Position numbers and translations under genes: made by a program. The notes beneath the pieces are model-generated. The model made no database searches and had not been told where the DNA came from. It saw nothing but the letters and a program-made list of their open reading frames with translations. Positions 9,065 to 18,838 of a stretch of DNA of 64,000 bases are shown one piece after another. How positions within the stretch are numbered: position 1 is the first letter of the stretch; each line of letters opens with the position of its first letter. Source of the DNA: Asaia sp. W19 (GTDB lineage Bacteria > Pseudomonadota > Alphaproteobacteria > Acetobacterales > Acetobacteraceae); the NCBI RefSeq assembly GCF_003994335.1, contig NZ_PNQZ01000031.1, forward strand, positions 48,945 to 112,944, in the 5' to 3' direction.

Positions 9065-10474
9065 CTACTCTACGGAAGACCGCCCCTGCACGATCAAGCG
9101 TTCAAGATCTGCGGCGACGTTCAGAACAGGCTGCGTCCAATCGAGCGGATTAGTCTGCTGATAAATGCACACCGACTCATACCATGGCGAATCTTTCCTC
9201 CCGGAAAGCCACCGCCAACACTGATCGTACCGGGACAAAAGCCATGTGGGCTTACCAAGGCCCGCAGCAACATGGGCGGTAGAAGTGTCCACTGCGATCA
9301 CCAGATCAAGAGTGCTGATGAGCGCGGCGGTATCGTCAAAACTCGCTATACGCGCCGTGTGATCAACGACGCGCATTCCCTCCGCTGGCGAAAGGGCCTG
9401 ACCGGCACGCTCCCCTAATTGCAAGCTGTAAAATACGAGAGAACTGTGGTGCCGTGCCACCTCTCCCAATGGAGCCAACTGACCCAGATCCATTGAGCGT
9501 CGATGGTCCGCCAGAAAAGCGGCCTGAATTTCAGGGTGCGGAGCGCCTGCCCAGACCAGTCCGACGCGGAAAGCATCGCTCTTGGCGCCGTCCGTGTCTG
9601 CAGCGATCAAATCGCGCCACCACGAAATCTTGAGAGGGTCAGCAAACAGATATCTGCCCGCATCAGGAATTGCAGGTAGCGTGATCCCCAACGCGTGCGG
9701 GAGGCTCAATACGGGACATTCCAGATCGTACTCAGGAAGCGGATCGGCCTCCGAGGTCACGAGCACACCGGATAAGCTGCGTCTCAGGAGGGAGACGAGC
9801 TCTGGCCGCACCCGCAAAATGACCCGCCCAACGCGACGAGCTGCTATCGGCGCCAGTCGCGAGAACTGCAATACGTCCCCGAAACCTCCCTCCGTGAAGA
9901 CGAGAAGGGTCTGATCCTGGGCTTCCTGGCCCGCCCAACGCGGCTTATCCGTTGGCTGACTGTTGGCACGTATAGCCGTCCAGCGATGCTCGTATTCCGC
10001 GAAACCCTCGAGATAGTCCCCGCTTTGAAGGAGGGACACCGCGCGGTTCGTCCGGCTGTAGACATTCTGACCATCGATCTGAACGGCAGCATCATGAAAT
10101 CCTCGCGCCAGCGCGTGGTCCCCTCGATGATCCAGAGCGACACCCATATTACTCAGGGCGAGAGCGTGCGAAGGATCGAGCCTAAGCGCGTTGCGATAGC
10201 ACGCTATCGCATTCTCGTATTGACTCAGATGCAGAAAACTATTGCCGATATTTGACCAGGCATCAGGCAAGTTTGGATCCAGCGTGACTGCACGCCCCAG
10301 CAATGCGAGGGCGTCGGTAAACCGATTTTGCAGATTGAGCAGTCCGCCGTAATTGCTCAGCGTGCGCGCATTATCGGGAGAGCTCTGAAGCCGCGCCTGA
10401 TAGGCTGCCGCGGCCGCTTCGTAGCTGCCAGCAAGTTGGAGCGCCTCTGCGCTACCCTGCGGATGCGTCATCAC
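9065..10474 (-). CDS. TPR glycosyltransferase, FlmG-like (flagellin glycosylation candidate)
   Basis: 469-residue soluble protein. Residues ~5-165 are tetratricopeptide repeats (AAAAYQARLQSSPDNARTL, ALALLGRAVTLDPNLPDAWS, NAIACYRNALRLDPSHALAL). The C-terminal ~280 residues resemble the glycosyltransferase-9 / O-GlcNAc-transferase-like fold: LLVFTEGGFGDVLQFSRLA, VGLVWAGAPHPE, and LDLVIAVDTSTAHVAAGLGK before WLLSRYDQCWRWLSGR. Caulobacter FlmG, which binds flagellin through TPRs and glycosylates it, has this architecture. The ATG overlaps the flgL stop (ATGA), tying it to the flgK-flgL operon. A second copy lies at 23127-24716. The sugar and target are inference. Confidence 0.82.
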   Translation of the reverse strand: MMTHPQGSAEALQLAGSYEAAAAAYQARLQSSPDNARTLSNYGGLLNLQNRFTDALALLGRAVTLDPNLPDAWSNIGNSFLHLSQYENAIACYRNALRLDPSHALALSNMGVALDHRGDHALARGFHDAAVQIDGQNVYSRTNRAVSLLQSGDYLEGFAEYEHRWTAIRANSQPTDKPRWAGQEAQDQTLLVFTEGGFGDVLQFSRLAPIAARRVGRVILRVRPELVSLLRRSLSGVLVTSEADPLPEYDLECPVLSLPHALGITLPAIPDAGRYLFADPLKISWWRDLIAADTDGAKSDAFRVGLVWAGAPHPEIQAAFLADHRRSMDLGQLAPLGEVARHHSSLVFYSLQLGERAGQALSPAEGMRVVDHTARIASFDDTAALISTLDLVIAVDTSTAHVAAGLGKPTWLLSRYDQCWRWLSGRKDSPWYESVCIYQQTNPLDWTQPVLNVAADLERLIVQGRSSVE

Positions 10475-11556
10475 AAATAATCCGCGAGCGTCATGCCCTT
10501 CATGTTGGAAATCAGGATGTATGAAGCATTCAGTGCTGTCTTGATATTCGCGGCATTAGTCGCGACCGTGGCCATGTCAGCATTCCGTGCGTCCCCCAGC
10601 TGCGTCTGTAGCATGGAGGACACCCCCGTCAGAAGGGTCGACTGCGCTGTAAGGCTGTTTTGCGTGGCGCCGACCGCCCCCTCCTGCTCCGTTAATTGGC
10701 TGATGGTCGTACCGAGGGACGCATAGAGTTGTTTTGCAAGATCCGAAAAGCCAGGTGTGTTGGACGACATTCCACTCATGGAGGAAACTGCCATCAAGTC
10801 GCGCATCAGATCCCTGATGGGGGAACCGGTGGAGTTGTCCGAGCTTGACGAAGTCGTTGAGGACTGCGTCGCCACGATGCCGAAACTCGTTGTCCCATTG
10901 GTTCCACTCATAATCGCCCGCTGATTGGACACTGCCTGCGAAGGCGATACGGAAAGGGACGCCGAGAATACCGTGAGCGCTTGGTCAGTAGACCCGGCAA
11001 GTGTGGTCGCCTGGGAGAAGACCGCACTGGCATTTGTCCCGTTGAGCGACTGGACGCTTGCGGCAATTTGTTCCGCCAAACTGCTGGATGAAAGCGTGCC
11101 ACTCCCTTTGATAGGTGCCGTGTTGCTATCTGTCCCGGCAAACACGTAATTCGCACCGTCGCTGGTGTTGAGGACAGTTTTCAGACTCGCGAGCGCACTC
11201 GTCGCGGAGGAAGACGCTGCGGCAACCTGACTCGTCGTCGCGGTCCCTGAAATCCCGAGCAGATTGGTCGAAAGCGTCTGAGCAAGGGAAACGAGCTGAT
11301 TCAGGCCCGTCGCAGTCACAGAGAGCGTGCTCTGCGCGTTTGTGATATTCGACTGCCAGGCTTCGACCTGGGTAACCTTGGGAGTAAGGCTAAGCACCGT
11401 CGATCGTGACGACCCGAGATCAGCATAAGTGGCCCCGGTGATTCCGGTGCTACTTTGCCACGTAGCCACCTCCTGCTGCGCGTTGAGATCCTTGACGCTC
11501 GCTTCGAGGATCAGGGAGAGAGCCGACCCTCCGAACTGGCCTATCGAACTGCTCAT
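10471..11556 (-). CDS. flgL: Flagellar hook-filament junction protein FlgL
   Basis: Hook-associated protein 3, the junction subunit next to the filament; 361 residues. It is a flagellin-like helical protein: the N-terminal helix region spans ASVKDLNAQQEVATWQSSTG and SNITNAQSTLSVTATGLNQL, the middle is Ser/Thr-rich, and the C-terminus has a paired helix (MLQTQLGDARNADMATVATN then AANIKTALNASYILISNMKG). It lies directly downstream of flgK and overlaps the next glycosyltransferase gene by four bases. The N-terminus is more divergent than in enterics, so gene order supports the name. Confidence 0.9.
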   Translation of the reverse strand: MSSSIGQFGGSALSLILEASVKDLNAQQEVATWQSSTGITGATYADLGSSRSTVLSLTPKVTQVEAWQSNITNAQSTLSVTATGLNQLVSLAQTLSTNLLGISGTATTSQVAAASSSATSALASLKTVLNTSDGANYVFAGTDSNTAPIKGSGTLSSSSLAEQIAASVQSLNGTNASAVFSQATTLAGSTDQALTVFSASLSVSPSQAVSNQRAIMSGTNGTTSFGIVATQSSTTSSSSDNSTGSPIRDLMRDLMAVSSMSGMSSNTPGFSDLAKQLYASLGTTISQLTEQEGAVGATQNSLTAQSTLLTGVSSMLQTQLGDARNADMATVATNAANIKTALNASYILISNMKGMTLADYL

Positions 11557-11574
11557 GAGAGTTCCCCGAAACGC

Positions 11575-13143
11575 TTACTGGATTGCGGACAAGAGTGCGT
11601 TGAACATGGTTTGGACGGTGGAAATTATCTTCGCATTGGCCGTGTAGGCATTCTGAAGAGCGACCGTCTTCGCCATCTCATCATTCACATTGACGCCGGA
11701 AACGTCAGCAACCTTGGTCTGCAGCAGGGTGACCACCGCGGTGCTCGAGGTGACGCCGGAACTCGCTGCCGCGATCGTTGCCCCCTGATTGGAAGTCAGG
11801 GCGGCAGAGAGGGCCAGAAGTCCCTGGTTACCGGTATAGCCGGTCGAGAGAGACCCGGCAGGACCAAGATTAGTAGATGGTGCTGCAAGCGTACCGTTCA
11901 CGTCTGAGGGGTCTGAACCAAATCCTACTGTCAGCACGTTGCTGACAGTTGTGGTGACGCCAGTGCTTGTGGTCCCGTCACTGTTGGTCGTAGTCGTGAG
12001 CTGGGACGGATCGTTGCTGTAGACGCTGTTAACACTCAGCGAAGAGGACAGCCCGACAATCCCCTGCGGAACAGGCTTGGTCAGATCACTGCCTTGAAGT
12101 GAGCTGGAGGCACCCGCATCGGAACTCGTAACGAATAACGGGAGCCCTGCGCTGCTGAACCGGTTCATCACCGTGTATGAGAATGAGTCCAGCTGAGCCT
12201 GCATCTGAGGGTAGACAGTATCGCGCAAGGCAATATTGCCCCCGATACTACCCCCCGTGAGGCTGGACGTGATATCCTGACCGGAAAGCGTGATCCCCGG
12301 TATAGAGGAATTGCTGTTCTGAGCGCTGTAGTAAGAACTGCTCGAAAGGGTCGCGCTCGATGTCGAAAGCGGCCACGTAGAGCTGGGCAATGTCTGTGTC
12401 GCATCGTCTTGCCCAATCTGGTCCGGCCTTGTCGGCAATTGTGTGCCGTCCGCCGTACGCACGATCATATCGCCATTGGCCTTGGTCGAAAACGAGACGC
12501 TCAGTTCTGAGGACAGGTCTGACATCACGCCGAGACGTTGATTTTCGAGATCTGCCGTATTCTGACCCAGACTTTTGAACTTGATGATCTGTTGAGACAG
12601 CGCCCCGATCTGGGTGAGGCCAGAGTTGATCGAGGAAACGTCCGACACAACCCCATCTGCTGCCGCTTGACGCTGTGATGCATAGGTCGAAGCGAGGGTC
12701 TGAACCGTCGTTGTCAACGCTGATGCCTTATTGATGACAGCAGTCTGGGAGGCGCTCTGTGTCGGCGTCGAGGTCAACGAAATGAGCGCGCTCTGCAAAT
12801 TTCCGAGCTGATCTGAAAGCGAAGACGTACTCCCTGAATCCGCCGATGTCGAGCCTTGTATGGATGAGACAGAGGCAAGCGAATTACTCATCACCGTGTA
12901 GGATGATGCCTGAGCATTCTGCTGGTAAAGTGACGCCTGCAAGGCCTGATTGATTGCGAGTTGCGTGTTGCCGATCCGCACCCCGGTTCCGAAGCCCGCA
13001 GCCACGGAGGAGAGTGTCGCGGCTGTTTCGCGCACATATCCAGTTGTGTTCGCATTCGCCACGTTATTGGCGGTCACTGCGTACTGTGCCTCAATGACAC
13101 TGAGACTACCCGTAGCAATAGAGAGGGATGCCAGGAGGTTCAT
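11575..13143 (-). CDS. flgK: Flagellar hook-associated protein FlgK
   Basis: Hook-filament junction protein 1, 522 residues. The N-terminal signature is SIATGSLSVIEAQYAVTANN followed by VANANTTGYVRETA; the C-terminal helix is VNDEMAKTVALQNAYTANAK then IISTVQTMFNALLSAIQ, as expected for the axial family. The middle is a large Ser/Thr-rich variable region. It heads flgK-flgL-glycosyltransferase; flgL starts 18 bases after its stop. Confidence 0.96.
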   Translation of the reverse strand: MNLLASLSIATGSLSVIEAQYAVTANNVANANTTGYVRETAATLSSVAAGFGTGVRIGNTQLAINQALQASLYQQNAQASSYTVMSNSLASVSSIQGSTSADSGSTSSLSDQLGNLQSALISLTSTPTQSASQTAVINKASALTTTVQTLASTYASQRQAAADGVVSDVSSINSGLTQIGALSQQIIKFKSLGQNTADLENQRLGVMSDLSSELSVSFSTKANGDMIVRTADGTQLPTRPDQIGQDDATQTLPSSTWPLSTSSATLSSSSYYSAQNSNSSIPGITLSGQDITSSLTGGSIGGNIALRDTVYPQMQAQLDSFSYTVMNRFSSAGLPLFVTSSDAGASSSLQGSDLTKPVPQGIVGLSSSLSVNSVYSNDPSQLTTTTNSDGTTSTGVTTTVSNVLTVGFGSDPSDVNGTLAAPSTNLGPAGSLSTGYTGNQGLLALSAALTSNQGATIAAASSGVTSSTAVVTLLQTKVADVSGVNVNDEMAKTVALQNAYTANAKIISTVQTMFNALLSAIQ

Positions 13144-13287
13144 AGGAGTCCAGTCAGCAGAGGAAGGCGGAAATCATCCAGGATGGACCAGGATAAAAAG
13201 GCCTATCTTCACGGGGTTTGTAACTTATAACGCAGTTCGTAAGGACAAATGGTTTCAGAAAGGTTTCCAGACGATCTTCGAGCAGGG

Positions 13288-13316
13288 GGCGCCTCGCCAT
13301 GTTATGGCCAGGCGCC
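13288..13316. terminator. Strong hairpin between flgK and the PAS receptor gene
   Basis: An inverted repeat of 13 bases per arm (12 of 13 paired; GGCGCCTCGCCAT / ATGGCCAGGCGCC, loop GTT), starting 12 bases beyond the stop of the minus-strand receptor gene. No T-run follows on the minus strand; TTAT follows on the plus strand. It probably ends the receptor transcript or stabilises its 3' end. Confidence 0.55.
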
Positions 13317-13327
13317 TTATACAGGCC

Positions 13328-14647
13328 CTAAGCTGCGATGGCCGGCGCCTTACCAGGAACAGCCTCGCTGAGGGTGAACTCCGCCACAAGCCCCTTCAGG
13401 CGACCCGCTTCAACGCCGAGGCTATTTGCCGCCGCAGTTGCCTCCTCAACCATCGCCGCGTTTTGTTGAGTGACGCGATCAAGTTGTCCGACCGCCTGGT
13501 TCACCTGCCCGAGGCCCTCAGCCTGGTCCTCTGACCCGACAGCGATCTCTGAGAGAAGACCGTCAATTCCGGATATACGCTCGACAATCCCGCCCAAAGC
13601 GGAACCTGCATCGACAATGAGACCCGCGCCACGATCCACGTGGGCCGTGCTTTCGGAGATGAGGACACGTATCTCCTGAGAGGCCTTTGCGGATCGCTCG
13701 GCGAGCGCACGAACTTCGGTAGCCACGACGGAAAAACCTCGCCCGGCTTCACCCGCACGCGCCGCCTCGACCGCCGCATTCAGCGCCAGCAGATTGGTCT
13801 GAAATGCAATCTGCTCGATCATTCCTGTGATCTGCGATATCGACTTCGATGCCTCGCGCATTCGTTCCATCGCGACAACCGCATCATCGACGATTTTGCT
13901 CGCCGCCAAGGCCTCTCCCCTTGCCGATGATGCTGACGCAGCAGCAGCTTTGGCACTATCGGCCCCCTGCGACACGCGCGCTGTAATCTGGTTCAACGTA
14001 ACCGCAGTGCGCTCGAGATTCCCTGCCTGGATTTCCGTTCTCTGTGCGAGATCATTTGATGCGACAACGATCTCATTCGCGCCGTTCGCAACGGTCCCCA
14101 CCGAGGCAGCAACGCCCCCGAGAGTTATATCTAACTTGGCGATCGCCCTGTTGAAATCCTCCCGCAGCTTCTCGTATGTGGGATCGATCTCGCCATTGAG
14201 GCGAAAACTCAGGATATTATCCGCCAGACGCGCCAATCCCTTGCCGACATCGTCGATCGCCCGAACGCGTCCCGTGATGACGGCCGCAACCTTGACGACT
14301 TTGTAAACCTTACCGGACACATCTCTGACCGGATTGTAGCTTGCCTGAAGCAACACTTCAGATCCACTCTTCGAAATCCGGACACATTCCTGAGTGCAAA
14401 AAACGCCCTGGGCTAGCCCACGCCAAAATGAGGCGTAGTCAGCGCTTGCAGAGTAAGCGGCATCGACAAAAAGCCTGTGATGCCGCCCCATAATTTCATC
14501 GAGACGATACCCCATCGCTTCGCAAAAATTCTCATTTGCATTCAAAATAATGCCGTTGATATCAAATTCGATGAATGCCAGCGCACGGTCAAGCGCATTG
14601 AGCTTGGCTTTGGCATCCGCCCAGCCACCAGGCCACGACTTGAGCAT
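13328..14647 (-). CDS. PAS-domain soluble methyl-accepting chemotaxis protein
   Basis: Cytoplasmic chemoreceptor, 439 residues, no membrane segment. Residues ~20-130 form one PAS domain ([56 protein letters not shown]), similar to those of aerotaxis and redox receptors with flavin or heme. The MCP region has the canonical tip [20 protein letters not shown] then [19 protein letters not shown]. The cofactor cannot be read from sequence. It lies 184 bases upstream of flgK on the same strand, with the hairpin at 13288-13316 in between. Confidence 0.93.
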   Translation of the reverse strand: MLKSWPGGWADAKAKLNALDRALAFIEFDINGIILNANENFCEAMGYRLDEIMGRHHRLFVDAAYSASADYASFWRGLAQGVFCTQECVRISKSGSEVLLQASYNPVRDVSGKVYKVVKVAAVITGRVRAIDDVGKGLARLADNILSFRLNGEIDPTYEKLREDFNRAIAKLDITLGGVAASVGTVANGANEIVVASNDLAQRTEIQAGNLERTAVTLNQITARVSQGADSAKAAAASASSARGEALAASKIVDDAVVAMERMREASKSISQITGMIEQIAFQTNLLALNAAVEAARAGEAGRGFSVVATEVRALAERSAKASQEIRVLISESTAHVDRGAGLIVDAGSALGGIVERISGIDGLLSEIAVGSEDQAEGLGQVNQAVGQLDRVTQQNAAMVEEATAAANSLGVEAGRLKGLVAEFTLSEAVPGKAPAIAA

Positions 14648-15148
14648 CGATTCTTACTCCGGAGATAGGCTGTCAAAAATTGAGGGAGGGCTGGTCAATG
14701 CGGACCCTAAGCCACATAGGTGAAGATCAGTTTAATAGCGCCGACTTTGACGCGACTCCCAGATGAACCGGCCTTCTACCGGTCAACTCATATGTTCGTG
14801 CAAATGGTTAACGAAAGGTTTATTGTCCTCATTTGGCGCATTTCGGGGCCAGGACTCGGCAGATTTCCGCCTCTACCGCACTCGGTATGCGCCGTCGCCG
14901 GACATCGGGAAAAACATCGTAACAAAGCTTGCGTTTCCGTCAGCGCGTGCTACCCAATGTGCCGCTAGGCTTCATGTCGCTCGGAAAATGTTGCTGTCCG
15001 CGCTCTCAGCTCGGGCCGACTGCCGCCGATCCGCCTAAGGCGTTGTGCATTTTTATCTTGTCTCGTTCATTTAACATTTGGATGTTTCGTATTTAATGCC
15101 CATAGCGGCAGGCGAAGCAGCCCGCGGCACAAAGGTCGAGGACACCCA
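14648..15148. other. 501-base divergent region upstream of PAS receptor gene and flgE
   Basis: Two overlapping plus-strand frames of 82 and 91 codons lack motifs and are rejected. The last ~100 bases before flgE are AT-rich (TTGTCTCG, TTTAACATTTGGATG, TATTTAATG) and probably hold the flgE promoter; I cannot define -35/-10 elements with confidence, and no sigma-54 TGGC-N8-TTGC signature is clear. Confidence 0.45.
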
Positions 15149-16867
15149 ATGTCAGTATTCAATGCGCTCACGACGGCTGTCAGCGGCATAAACGCGCAGT
15201 CGACTGCCTTTACGAATTTGAGCAACAACATCGCAAACAGCCAGACTGTTGGATATAAGGCCGATACGACAGCGTTTCAGAATTTCGTCGCGGGTTCCTT
15301 GATAGGCAACACAGCTTCCGCAGACGTCTCGGATTCAGTTTCTGCAATCACCGTGCAGCACGTTGACGATCAGGGAACACCGACAAGCAGCAGCAACAGC
15401 CTTTCCTCGGCCATTTCTGGAAACGGACTATTCGTTGTCTCGAAAGCGACCGGAGCGAGCAGCACAAGCACGACGCAGTTTTCCAACCAAAGCTATTTCA
15501 CCCGGAACGGCGAGTTTTCCCAAAATAACCAGGGCTATCTAGTTAATACGAGCGGCTACTATATGGACGGCTACATGGTCGATCCGTCTTCCGGCCAACT
15601 CGGAACGACTGTGACACAGATTAATGTCGGAAACGTGGCTTATCGTCCGCCCCAGACGAACACGCTCACCCTTACCGCAACGGTAGGGACGATGCCGGCA
15701 AACACGGCAAATTACACCGCCGCCGATGCGCAAACCTACACGACGGCTCCAGTGACAGTCTACGATGCGAACGCAACCCAGCATCACGTAGCGCTTACCT
15801 GGTCGCAAAGCACAACCAATCCCTTGGTCTGGACCGCGAGCGCGTACGACGCGGATGGCACCGGGGCAATCAATCAGGCGAACAACACCTATAACGTCAC
15901 CTTTAACAGCAACGGCACGCTGGCAAGCGTGACTGATTCGACCGGGGCGGCCGTTGGATCAACGGCGAGCGGCGCTGCCGTTACCTTGCCGATCACGGCC
16001 TCCTACGGCACGAACTCCACCCAGACGATCAATCTCTCCCTCGGCACCATTGGCGGAACGAGTGGAACGATCATGGCGCAGTCTACAGGGACGGCCAGTA
16101 AGAGTGCAGTCTCGAGCCTGACGCTAGACAGCGCAAATGCAACGCTGACTGAAAATAGCGCGCAGATCGGAACCACGACCGGCTCAAATCAGAGCTACAT
16201 GACATCGCCAATCGAGGTCTCTGGCACACCCGTCTCGCTACGCTGGTCACAGACATCCGCCTCCCCCCCGACATGGAGTGTCTCGGCGATAAACTCGTCA
16301 ACTGGCGCCGCGCTGAGCGCTTCGAGTTCAATTACCTTCAATGCCAATGGGACAGCAAATTCGCCTCCGACCAGCCTCTCCGCGACAATTAACGGGCAGG
16401 CTTACACGGTCAATCTTCCAAACATGACCAACGCAGCTAGCCCGCTCCTCTCCACATCGAGTTCGCTCGGTCTGGATACAACGGCATTGACATCCGATAG
16501 CATCGGCACGGGCACCTATCAGGGTGTGCAGATACAGGGCGATGGTTCGGTCATGGCTCAGTTCAGCAACGGCGCGTCACAGCTCGTCGGAAAAATTGCT
16601 CTTGCCAACTTCGCCAATGTAAATGGTCTTAATGCGGTGGACGGGCAAGCCTATACGGCAACCTCCGCATCGGGCAATCCCGCCATCGGTACTGTGGGCG
16701 CCAACGGGACGGGGACGCTTTCCGTCGGCTATACGGAATCCTCAACGACAAATCTCACGAGTGATCTCTCTGCACTGATCGTGGCGCAGGAAGCTTATTC
16801 TGCAAACACTAAGGTCATCACCACTGCTGATACGCTGTTGCAAGCGACGATTGCCATGAAGCAGTAA
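15149..16867 (+). CDS. flgE: Flagellar hook protein FlgE
   Basis: Hook subunit, 572 residues, longer than the ~400 of enterics. The N-terminus has the axial signature FNALTTAVSGINAQSTAFTN then LSNNIANSQTVGYKADT; the core has SSAISGNGLFVVSKATG and SYFTRNGEFSQNNQGYLVN; the C-terminus is LSALIVAQEAYSANTKVITT then ADTLLQATIAMKQ. Residues ~170-450 carry surface domains with two related modules, LTWSQSTTNPLVWTASAYDA and LRWSQTSASPPTWSVSA, which recur in the protein at 29020-30771. Expressed alone or with the following fliL gene; a GTAA-loop hairpin lies 36 bases after the stop. Confidence 0.97.
   Translation: MSVFNALTTAVSGINAQSTAFTNLSNNIANSQTVGYKADTTAFQNFVAGSLIGNTASADVSDSVSAITVQHVDDQGTPTSSSNSLSSAISGNGLFVVSKATGASSTSTTQFSNQSYFTRNGEFSQNNQGYLVNTSGYYMDGYMVDPSSGQLGTTVTQINVGNVAYRPPQTNTLTLTATVGTMPANTANYTAADAQTYTTAPVTVYDANATQHHVALTWSQSTTNPLVWTASAYDADGTGAINQANNTYNVTFNSNGTLASVTDSTGAAVGSTASGAAVTLPITASYGTNSTQTINLSLGTIGGTSGTIMAQSTGTASKSAVSSLTLDSANATLTENSAQIGTTTGSNQSYMTSPIEVSGTPVSLRWSQTSASPPTWSVSAINSSTGAALSASSSITFNANGTANSPPTSLSATINGQAYTVNLPNMTNAASPLLSTSSSLGLDTTALTSDSIGTGTYQGVQIQGDGSVMAQFSNGASQLVGKIALANFANVNGLNAVDGQAYTATSASGNPAIGTVGANGTGTLSVGYTESSTTNLTSDLSALIVAQEAYSANTKVITTADTLLQATIAMKQ
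15656..16500 (+). repeat. Tandem hook-surface modules inside flgE
   Basis: Protein-level repeat. Each unit has a W-[ST]-Q-S-x4-P-x2-W core, then a [FV]-x-[FS]-N-x-N-G-T strand and an N-L-S-L or Y-[TS]-V type strand. The same pair occurs at about 29422-30325. DNA identity between the copies is not obvious by eye, so the duplication is old. Confidence 0.7.
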
Positions 16868-16903
16868 CCACGGGGCTTCGAAGCTTCGCTTATGGCCACG
16901 CCC

Positions 16904-16923
16904 GTGACACCGTAAGGTGTCAC
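16904..16923 (+). terminator. GTAA-tetraloop hairpin after flgE
   Basis: A perfect eight-base-pair stem, GTGACACC / GGTGTCAC, with a GNRA-class GTAA loop, 36 bases after the flgE stop. No T-run follows, so it is more likely a 3'-end stabilising element or a weak, factor-dependent terminator than an intrinsic one. Confidence 0.5.
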
Positions 16924-17079
16924 GTCGAGGCCGCGCTTTTAGCGTTATGCGGAGCTTCCCGCGTTACGTCATGCGTACTCTCGGAGTCGATACTTTTGTA
17001 CGCGTGCGTGGCTCCCTTAATGTCACGCGCCTGCGCCCCTCGACCAAACTAACGCCCGAAGAAGGTGAGCAATAAACAA

Positions 17080-17598
17080 ATGAGTGACTCCCGTGCGAAC
17101 GATGATCTCGACATCAATATTGTTGGGGAGGATCGGCTCGGAAAGACGGCTCAACCAAAACGCAAACGTCTCATTCTCATCGTCTCTTCGTTGGTGTTGC
17201 TATTGACCATTGGGGGCGCGGGCTACTTTGCGATCCATAAGGGCTGGCTATTTTCTCACAAGGATTCGGCAGATCCTGCAGGTCAGGCTCCCACACAAAC
17301 AACCATTCTGGCCGTGCCATCGATCATCTCAAGCCTCGATAACGGCGAAGGACGCCCCGTATACGTCAAGATGACGGCGCGAGTTGAGATTGCGGGCGTA
17401 CAAAATGAGGCGTCCCTGCGCCGGTACATTCCGCAGATCCAGGATATTTTCCAGACGTATCTGCATGAGACACGCCCACAGGAAATAAGAGGCAATGGCG
17501 TATACAGGCTCCGTGAGACACTGCTGAGACGTCTGCGCATCGAGATCGCGCCTCTGAACATCACGAACTTCTACATCACCGAATTCCTCATCCAATAA
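17080..17598 (+). CDS. fliL: Flagellar basal-body protein FliL
   Basis: Single-pass inner-membrane protein that surrounds the stator, 172 residues. A basic cytoplasmic N-terminus (QPKRKR) precedes one membrane helix (LILIVSSLVLLLTIGGAGYF), then a periplasmic FliL domain: RPVYVKMTARVEIAGVQNEA, SLRRYIPQIQDIFQTYLHET, and LRRLRIEIAPLNITNFYITE. ATG 17080 follows an extended ribosome site AAGGTGAG with a ten-base spacer; a GTG at 17065 inside that site is the alternative. Precedes fliM, as in many alphaproteobacteria. Confidence 0.94.
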   Translation: MSDSRANDDLDINIVGEDRLGKTAQPKRKRLILIVSSLVLLLTIGGAGYFAIHKGWLFSHKDSADPAGQAPTQTTILAVPSIISSLDNGEGRPVYVKMTARVEIAGVQNEASLRRYIPQIQDIFQTYLHETRPQEIRGNGVYRLRETLLRRLRIEIAPLNITNFYITEFLIQ

Positions 17599-17647
17599 GG
17601 CAAATTTGCATATCTACAGAGCCCCTATATCCAGGTAGAGTCGCGTC

Positions 17648-18787
17648 ATGCCTCCCAGAGAAGATCATATACCGCCCGCCCCCGGCTCAGAGAGCGCTGC
17701 TTCTACAAGTGACTTCAGCAGCGACTATTTTAATGATGTCCCCAATGATTTTTCACCGGACGAGACATTAAGCGAAATGCTCGATCAGTCCGAGATCGAT
17801 AACCTTCTTGGAGGCGCATTCAGCGACCTGCCCGAGCGCCACGAGAGTGGCATGGAGCGCGTCATCAGAGCCGGGTTTGTCGCCTATGAGCGCATGCCTA
17901 TGCTCGAGATCGTTCTGGACCGGCTCGTGAGGCTCCTGACAACGGGCCTCAGAAACTTCACGAATGACAATGTCGAAATCACGATGGAGTATACGCGCTC
18001 CATGTGTTTTGGCGATTATGTTAACAGCGTACCCTCATCCTCGCTCTTCGCAGTGTTCAAAGCTGTGCAGTGGGAAAATTATGGCCTTATCGTCATAGAC
18101 TCGGCACTGGCCTACTCTATCATCGATATCCTCATGGGGGGGCCGCGCGGCAAGGGACATTCGGGCACCGAGGGTCGGCCTCATACCGCGATAGAACGTA
18201 CCCTCATAGAAAAACTCATGACGCTCACATTGAGAGAGTTGTCGATCGCATTCAGTCCGGTGTGTCAGGTTGATCTCGTATTCGAGCGGCTTGAAGTGAG
18301 TTCGCGGTTTGCGGCCATCGCTCGAGCCTCGAATGCGGTTGTCACATCTAAAATGCATATCGATATGGAAGACAGGACCGGCAATATGGACCTCGTCATT
18401 CCCTATGCGACCCTTGAACCCGTGCGCGACCTCCTCTCCCAGCAATTCATGGGAGAGCGGTTTGGGCGCGATTCAGTGTGGGAGAACCATCTGATCTCCG
18501 AGATCATGGAGACAGATGCCGAGATATTGGCCGTTCTGGAGGAACAGACCGTCCCTCTTTCCACATTGCTCAAGATGAAGCCAGGCACGCAGCTTGTCTT
18601 CCCTCACAAGGTGAAAAATACGCTGCCTGTCACTCTACAATGCAATCAGACAACTCTATTCGAGGGTCATCTTGGTCAGTCCTCAGGAAAGGCGGCCGTC
18701 AAGATTGACCACAGGCTTGTCCCGGAAGATAGTCCCCACATTCACAACCCAAGCGACGTACCTTCCGAACCGCGAGCGACGGTCTAA
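17648..18787 (+). CDS. fliM: Flagellar motor switch protein FliM
   Basis: C-ring switch protein that binds phosphorylated CheY, 379 residues. The CheY-binding motif MLDQSEIDNLLGG is at residues ~44-56, preceded by an acidic/proline-rich extension, whereas most FliM proteins start with this motif. The middle CheC-like domain includes SMCFGDYVNSVPSSSLFAVF and LLSQQFMGERFGRDSVWENH; the C-terminal SpoA domain runs from LAVLEEQTVPLSTLLKMKPG to the end (FEGHLGQSSGKAAVKIDH). Located between fliL and a DUF6468-like gene. An internal ATG at 17777 would remove the extension but has no good ribosome site. Confidence 0.96.
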   Translation: MPPREDHIPPAPGSESAASTSDFSSDYFNDVPNDFSPDETLSEMLDQSEIDNLLGGAFSDLPERHESGMERVIRAGFVAYERMPMLEIVLDRLVRLLTTGLRNFTNDNVEITMEYTRSMCFGDYVNSVPSSSLFAVFKAVQWENYGLIVIDSALAYSIIDILMGGPRGKGHSGTEGRPHTAIERTLIEKLMTLTLRELSIAFSPVCQVDLVFERLEVSSRFAAIARASNAVVTSKMHIDMEDRTGNMDLVIPYATLEPVRDLLSQQFMGERFGRDSVWENHLISEIMETDAEILAVLEEQTVPLSTLLKMKPGTQLVFPHKVKNTLPVTLQCNQTTLFEGHLGQSSGKAAVKIDHRLVPEDSPHIHNPSDVPSEPRATV

Positions 18788-18838
18788 TCCCCCGTGAGCG
18801 CTAAGGAAAATAAGAAAGTGATGGAGGCTTGAACGTCG

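Noticed and set aside
14720..15038. Two plus-strand frames of 82 and 91 codons before flgE
   Set aside because: They overlap in different frames within a likely promoter region and show no motif.
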